The notes under the pieces: generated by a model
Seen by the model: the letters and a program-made list of their open reading frames with translations, nothing else
What the model was told of the DNA's origin: nothing
Databases searched by the model: none
Shown: one piece after another, positions 32,595 to 35,845 of the stretch
How positions within the stretch are numbered: the first letter of the stretch is position 1
How the letters are laid out: each line of letters opens with the position of its first letter
Origin: an uncultured Eubacteriales bacterium
GTDB lineage: Bacteria > Bacillota > Clostridia > Christensenellales > Aristaeellaceae
Length of the DNA: 35,845 nucleotides
Assembly (NCBI GenBank): GCA_902765305.1
Contig: CACWZI010000017.1
Span: 1 to 35,845, forward strand
Direction of reading: 5' to 3'
Position numbers and translations under genes: made by a program

Positions 32595-33280
32595 AGTTGA
32601 ATGATTTTTCCTTTCTGTGCTTCTGCCTTTTCGCGGATCTGAAGGCGGTCAAACCAGTCCCGTATCGGTTTCAGCTTTTCGCCGATTTTCAGCGAATCGA
32701 TCCACCTTCGCACAGGCGCCAGCTTTTCGGGGATGCCGGTGCTGTCAAACCATTCGCGGATCTGCTTTCCCGTGGGCAGGTAGGTGTAGACCTGCACATA
32801 CCGCCGGGCGCCCGTGAATTTTTCCAGGTAGAAATCCTCCAGCGCGCTGATCTTGACCTCGCCGGTGGAGGAGGCGTGGACGAAGCGGTTGCCGCCGATC
32901 CAAAAGCCCATGTGGTCGCTGGGGTCCCGGTCCCGCACGGTGTCGAAGCAGATCACGTCGCCTGGCAGCAGGTCGTGGGGGCTCTTGATTAGCGGATAGT
33001 TTTCGTCGGTGCCGATGATCTCGGCGGAATGGTAGGGGAATTCAAAGCCCTCCGGCGTCAGGCAGTACATCACCAGGCCGCTGCAATCGAACCGGTCCGG
33101 CCCCGCCGCGCCCAGCACGTAGGGCTTGCCCAGGTGCTCCAGTGCCCGCATCACCACCACCTCGCCCTGGGTCAGGCCCGAACAGGTCAGGCAGATCAGC
33201 ATCAGGCACAGCCACAGCGCGACGGTCTGGATCAGGAAAAAACGGGCCTTTCGGAAGGGACGGAAGCGGCGACGGGGCAT
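32567..33280 (-). CDS. NlpC/P60 family cell-wall hydrolase
   Basis: The 237-residue protein has an N-terminal membrane anchor or signal (about 13-35), the NlpC/P60 catalytic core with Cys in DRFDCSGLV (about residue 66), His in DHMGFWIG and the following NRFVHASS. A long C-terminal tail (about 170-237) holds three degenerate repeats of the type L-K-I-x-E-K-L-x-P-I-R-x-W-F/I-D. The tail is not usual for the family. It is probably extracytoplasmic, cleaving peptidoglycan peptides. RBS AAAGGAG precedes ATG, 24 bp after the aldolase. Confidence 0.9.
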   Translation of the reverse strand: MPRRRFRPFRKARFFLIQTVALWLCLMLICLTCSGLTQGEVVVMRALEHLGKPYVLGAAGPDRFDCSGLVMYCLTPEGFEFPYHSAEIIGTDENYPLIKSPHDLLPGDVICFDTVRDRDPSDHMGFWIGGNRFVHASSTGEVKISALEDFYLEKFTGARRYVQVYTYLPTGKQIREWFDSTGIPEKLAPVRRWIDSLKIGEKLKPIRDWFDRLQIREKAEAQKGKIIQLWNSFFRKP

Positions 33281-33304
33281 GGGGCGGTACTCCTTTGTGA
33301 CGGT

Positions 33305-34384
33305 TTATTTCCCGGCCAGGGACTTGCGGTATTTCTCGCTCTCCCAGTTGGCGATGAAGGCCTTGGCAGCCTCGCCCATGGTGGACAGGGTGCAGCCCTT
33401 TTTCTCGATGGTCCGGCAGATGAACAGCACGGCGGTCAGCGTCTCGGCGATCACCTGGGCCTTGGCGGCGGGCATGTTGAAGGTCACCGCGCCGGTCTTG
33501 GGGTTGCAGACGGCCATGCCCGCGTCGGGCTTGCCCTCGCCGAAGCTGAAGGTTCCGGTCAGGAACACCAGCTGGTCGGGGTAGAGGGGGGATTCCAGCA
33601 GGAACTTCTCGCTGAAGTCGCCGGAGGAAAGCTGCTCGGTGAGGAAGGGGCAATCCGCCTCGAACAGGCCGCCTGTGACGTCCTTCAGGCCCACCTTCGG
33701 GAAGCAGCCGTTTTCGATGCCGAAGGCCCTGGCGATGCGGTCGTTGACGTCGGTGTGGATGCGAAGGCATTCGTCGGGGTCGTCGCTGTGGGCGATCAGG
33801 CCGTGGTTCTGCATGAATATGGCGGCGGGGTGGCGGCCCGTTTCTTTCTCCACGCGGCGCACCTCGTCCCGAATGGAGAAGGTCAGCCGGGCGCCCGGGT
33901 CCACGTAGCTGACCCAGCCCCAGCTGTAGTCCGCGTCTGCCAGGGCGTCCTTGGCGATGGCCTCCAGCTCCACGCTGCAGGCGGCCAGGTTGGCGTAAAC
34001 GCTGTGGCTGTGGGCCACGTAGGTGTCCAGTATCGAGTGAAAGCCCGCTTCCACAGAGGGGCGCAACGCCGCCAGGCCCTCGACGGTCTTTGTGTTGGCC
34101 TTGGCCTGTTCGCTGCCGGCCTTTTCCACGTCCACAAGGGCGGCGGGATCGGTATCGTTGTAGAAGCGGCGCAGCGCCTCATAATCCAGCACGGCATAGG
34201 CCTTGTCGGGGCGGATGTCCTTCAGGCAGTAGCCAGAGGCCTTGATGGCCATGAGCCCGCCGTCCAGCTTGGCGGAGGTGTTGCCGCCGCCGCCCTGCAC
34301 GTAGTCCGCTCGGGCGCCGACGCTGGTGGAGATGCGGGTGAAGTCGTCCAGCCTCTTTTTGTTGCTTTCAAAGAAATTGCTCAT
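33305..34384 (-). CDS. Class II aldolase/adducin domain protein (internal start of the fused ORF)
   Basis: If translated from ATG at 34384 this is a 359-residue cytoplasmic protein. The class II aldolase pattern is visible: QGGGGNTSAK (about 30-39, phosphate site), Zn-ligand histidines in HSHSVYANL and QNHGLIAH. The C-terminal ~140 residues contain GVxxNP-type segments (MAVCNPKTGAVTFN). The internal ATG has GGAGG 9 nt upstream, so the aldolase can be made separately from TrmB. The substrate is unknown; the family acts on sugar phosphates such as fuculose- or rhamnulose-1-phosphate. Confidence 0.8.
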   Translation of the reverse strand: MSNFFESNKKRLDDFTRISTSVGARADYVQGGGGNTSAKLDGGLMAIKASGYCLKDIRPDKAYAVLDYEALRRFYNDTDPAALVDVEKAGSEQAKANTKTVEGLAALRPSVEAGFHSILDTYVAHSHSVYANLAACSVELEAIAKDALADADYSWGWVSYVDPGARLTFSIRDEVRRVEKETGRHPAAIFMQNHGLIAHSDDPDECLRIHTDVNDRIARAFGIENGCFPKVGLKDVTGGLFEADCPFLTEQLSSGDFSEKFLLESPLYPDQLVFLTGTFSFGEGKPDAGMAVCNPKTGAVTFNMPAAKAQVIAETLTAVLFICRTIEKKGCTLSTMGEAAKAFIANWESEKYRKSLAGK

Positions 34385-35083
34385 GTCCGTTCCTCCGTTT
34401 TGCGTTTTATCGTATTCGCCGTCCAGTGGCGACATCTTTGCGATCAGAAAGTGTATGGCCTTGCCCTGCCCGGCGTACAGCCGCTCGTGCTCGGAGATAT
34501 AGTTCGGTTCAAAGCCCGAGCCGTGCAGGTCGTCCGTCAGCCAGGTGATCTCAAAGCCGCATTCGCCCATATAGCGCTTCGTGGCCGTGAACAGGGCGTC
34601 GTTGTCGGTCTTGAACCAGATCTCCCCGCCCGGGGCCAGGAATTCCCGGTACTGGAACAGCTGCCTCGGATGGGTCAGGCGGCGCTTGTGGTGCTTGGCC
34701 CGCTCGTCCCAGGGGTTCGGGAAGTTGATGTAGATGCGGCTGATGCCGTCCGCGGCGCTGAAGGTGTCGTAGATGCGCATGGCGTCCACCTCGGAAAAGA
34801 CGAGGTTTTTCGGCGGCTCATTTTCGTATTCCCGCTCCGTGTTGCGCACGGACACCGCCAGCACGGTGCGCACCTCGTCGATGGCGACGTAGTTGACCCC
34901 GGGATTGGCGTGGGCCATGCGCACCGTGGACACGCCCTTTCCGCAGCCGATTTCAAGGTGCAGCGGACGGCCCGGGCGTTCGAAGCATTCCCGCCAGCGC
35001 CCCCTGTGCGCGGACGGCGCTTCGATGAAATAGGGGCAGGCGGCCAGCTTCGGCTCGGTCCAGGCCTTTCTCCTCATCCGCAT
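33305..35083 (-). CDS. trmB: TrmB tRNA (guanine-N7)-methyltransferase fused in frame to class II aldolase
   Basis: The 592-residue open frame starts with TrmB (residues 1 to about 222): LHLEIGCGKG is the SAM loop, INFPNPWDERAKHHKRRL the tRNA/catalytic segment and KTDNDALF the late TrmB motif. TrmB methylates G46 of tRNA. There is no stop before the aldolase (starts residue ~234, MSNFFESNKKRL). The linker codes for SPLDGEYDKTQNGGTD and holds the aldolase's GGAGG site. A single-base shift would give TAA at the linker, so this may be a true fusion or a stop lost by mutation or sequencing error. The start codon is close to the stop of the preceding gene. Confidence 0.75.
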   Translation of the reverse strand: MRMRRKAWTEPKLAACPYFIEAPSAHRGRWRECFERPGRPLHLEIGCGKGVSTVRMAHANPGVNYVAIDEVRTVLAVSVRNTEREYENEPPKNLVFSEVDAMRIYDTFSAADGISRIYINFPNPWDERAKHHKRRLTHPRQLFQYREFLAPGGEIWFKTDNDALFTATKRYMGECGFEITWLTDDLHGSGFEPNYISEHERLYAGQGKAIHFLIAKMSPLDGEYDKTQNGGTDMSNFFESNKKRLDDFTRISTSVGARADYVQGGGGNTSAKLDGGLMAIKASGYCLKDIRPDKAYAVLDYEALRRFYNDTDPAALVDVEKAGSEQAKANTKTVEGLAALRPSVEAGFHSILDTYVAHSHSVYANLAACSVELEAIAKDALADADYSWGWVSYVDPGARLTFSIRDEVRRVEKETGRHPAAIFMQNHGLIAHSDDPDECLRIHTDVNDRIARAFGIENGCFPKVGLKDVTGGLFEADCPFLTEQLSSGDFSEKFLLESPLYPDQLVFLTGTFSFGEGKPDAGMAVCNPKTGAVTFNMPAAKAQVIAETLTAVLFICRTIEKKGCTLSTMGEAAKAFIANWESEKYRKSLAGK

Positions 35084-35087
35084 GGGT

Positions 35088-35327
35088 TCACTGCTCCTCC
35101 GGGGCCTTCCCGCCCCGCGCTTCCCTTTCGGCCTCTTCCTTGCGCCGGGTCACCGTGCGCATCCAGTACAGCAGCCCGATGCCGCCCAGCGTGGAGACCA
35201 CCCAGAGGATCAGCGCCAGCTGCACCCGCCCGGCCAGCATGGCCACAAGCCCCAATATGTACAACAGCACGAGTAGCATCGCCGCGATGGCGCGAAGCCT
35301 GCGAAAGAGCGCGCTGCGATCATCCAT
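35088..35327 (-). CDS. Small two-helix membrane protein
   Basis: The 79-residue protein begins MDDRSALFRRLRAI and has TM helices at about 12-33 and 36-56, then a basic, charged tail (RRKEEAEREARGGKAPEEQ). No family is recognised. Start is chosen for GGAAGTG upstream; an in-frame ATG at 35360 has no site. It ends 4 nt before the TrmB start, whose ribosome site lies inside it. Confidence 0.6.
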   Translation of the reverse strand: MDDRSALFRRLRAIAAMLLVLLYILGLVAMLAGRVQLALILWVVSTLGGIGLLYWMRTVTRRKEEAEREARGGKAPEEQ

Positions 35328-35350
35328 GTCGAAATTCACTTCCCTGAATA

Positions 35351-35378
35351 AGCATATCATAATAATATTCGATCACAA
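35351..35378 (-). promoter_or_regulatory. Possible promoter of the minus-strand trmB-cob run
   Basis: On minus, TTGTGA (35373-35378), a 16-nt spacer and TATGCT (35351-35356), 23 nt before the chosen start. The match is moderate. Confidence 0.35.
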
Positions 35379-35422
35379 TCACCGTTTGTCCTGCCAATTG
35401 AGCCGCAAATCAAAGATTTTTC

Positions 35423-35451
35423 TTGCGTGACAGACCCTTCTGGGTTATACT
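35423..35451 (+). promoter_or_regulatory. Promoter of the acidic 35482 gene
   Basis: TTGCGT (35423-35428), a 17-nt spacer and TATACT (35446-35451), 30 nt before the GTG start. It is divergent from the minus-strand run. Confidence 0.6.
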
Positions 35452-35481
35452 GTATCTGATTATGGAGGGAGGAACCCAATT

Positions 35482-35793
35482 GTGATCAATACCATTGTGG
35501 AGCGCCTGGAGGCGGTGCTGGCGGAGCTGGACGCGCTGTCGGCAGAATGCGGTGCGCCGGAGGCGCTGGAGGATTTGGACGCGGAGCTTGAGGACGCGCT
35601 GATGCTGCTGTCGGACATCGATCCCCGGGAGGATGGCTGGGAGGAGGAGCTTTCGGACGGCCTGGAGGAGATAAGGGCGTTTGCCGGGGATTATCGCAAG
35701 ACCGGCATCCCCGGCGCGAAGGCGCTGGCCGACAGGTTGGAGCAAGCAACTACTGATTTGTCGCACTGCGACAAATCAGTAGTTAGGTTTTAG
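35482..35793 (+). CDS. Small acidic helical protein, 3' end formed by repeat element
   Basis: The 103-residue protein is Glu/Leu/Asp/Ala-rich and likely coiled-coil-helical (IVERLEAVLAELDALSAE). GTG start with GGAGGGAGG 9 nt upstream. The final ~14 residues (TTDLSHCDKSVVRF) come from the palindrome of the repeat element, so the native C-terminus has been replaced or extended. No family recognised. Confidence 0.55.
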   Translation: MINTIVERLEAVLAELDALSAECGAPEALEDLDAELEDALMLLSDIDPREDGWEEELSDGLEEIRAFAGDYRKTGIPGAKALADRLEQATTDLSHCDKSVVRF

Positions 35794-35845
35794 GTTATAG
35801 GTTTTAGGTGTTAGGGAAGGTAGAAATCCTGACGGATTTCTTTTA
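35749..35845 (+). repeat. Half copy of hairpin/TTTTAGG repeat element, cut by window edge
   Basis: A 16-bp perfect palindrome (35749-35764 with 35768-35783, loop ACT), a TTAGG-type tract and a small hairpin GAAATCC/GGATTTC (35823-35840), in the order of the left half of the complete element. 35768-35845 is the exact reverse complement of 19-96. Confidence 0.87.

Noticed and set aside
32595-33304. Cobalamin riboswitch upstream of cobT
   Set aside because: cobT starts inside the NlpC/P60 gene, and no B12-box-like sequence was seen in the spacer regions of this run.
33029-35347. Long plus-strand open frame of 772 codons
   Set aside because: Antisense of NlpC/P60 and TrmB-aldolase genes; composition is Val/Gly/His/Arg-rich as expected for a shadow frame.

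Overview
The window reads as chromosomal DNA of a high-GC, low-redundancy member of the Clostridia (Bacillota), probably a gut or rumen lineage close to Christensenellales/Aristaeellaceae. This is inferred from lon-engB adjacency, ddl-murF, tRNA genes with encoded CCA, strong Shine-Dalgarno sites, frequent TTG/GTG starts and sigma-A type promoters. No rRNA, transposase, integrase, phage or CRISPR sequence is visible.

Layout: (1) 1-208 holds half of an intergenic repeat element and a terminator, then a Nudix-like gene on minus with a degenerate Nudix box. (2) 845-3252 is ddl-murF (plus), ending in a 21-bp bidirectional terminator. (3) 11441-3316 (minus) encodes a MacAB-like ABC exporter (membrane-anchored adaptor, ATPase, permease) followed by two secreted HlyD-like adaptors flanking a 906-residue secreted protein with three Ig-like repeats. 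(4) 12954-11607 (minus) holds a DUF523 gene and an aroE-family gene. (5) 13135-13911 is gene-poor: a consensus promoter, a probable structured RNA with a terminator, a broken gene fragment, and a complete ~300-bp element with palindromic ends and nine perfect TTTTAGG heptamers. (6) 14410-13987 (minus) is a five-tRNA operon (Val, Asp, Phe, Gly, Cys) with its own promoter and terminator. (7) 15353-21541 (plus) holds lon, engB, aspartate kinase, a CrtO-like acyltransferase and a GT28-like glycosyltransferase. (8) 21769-27134 (plus) is a complete branched-chain amino-acid-type ABC importer (livKHMGF) plus a DUF2284 gene. (9) 28694-27189 (minus) is a PreA-type dihydropyrimidine dehydrogenase-like Fe-S flavoprotein. 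(10) 35327-28870 (minus) is a long, tightly packed run: small membrane protein, TrmB fused in frame to a class II aldolase, NlpC/P60 hydrolase, then cobT, cobU-type, cobS, short cobU-type and cobC genes (lower-ligand/nucleotide-loop assembly of cobalamin) and another small membrane protein. (11) A short acidic gene at 35482 runs into another half copy of the repeat element.

The most unusual items are the hairpin/TTTTAGG repeat elements (one complete copy and two half copies at the window edges forming a 78-nt exact inverted repeat), the unassigned structured RNA at 13170-13474, a 136-bp insertion between ABC ATPase and permease that duplicated 24 bp and kept translational coupling through a new 47-codon ORF, the TrmB-aldolase in-frame fusion, and a pair of CobU-like proteins with complementary motif losses. 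Because both window ends lie inside the same repeat family, the window may be a contig that broke at repeats.
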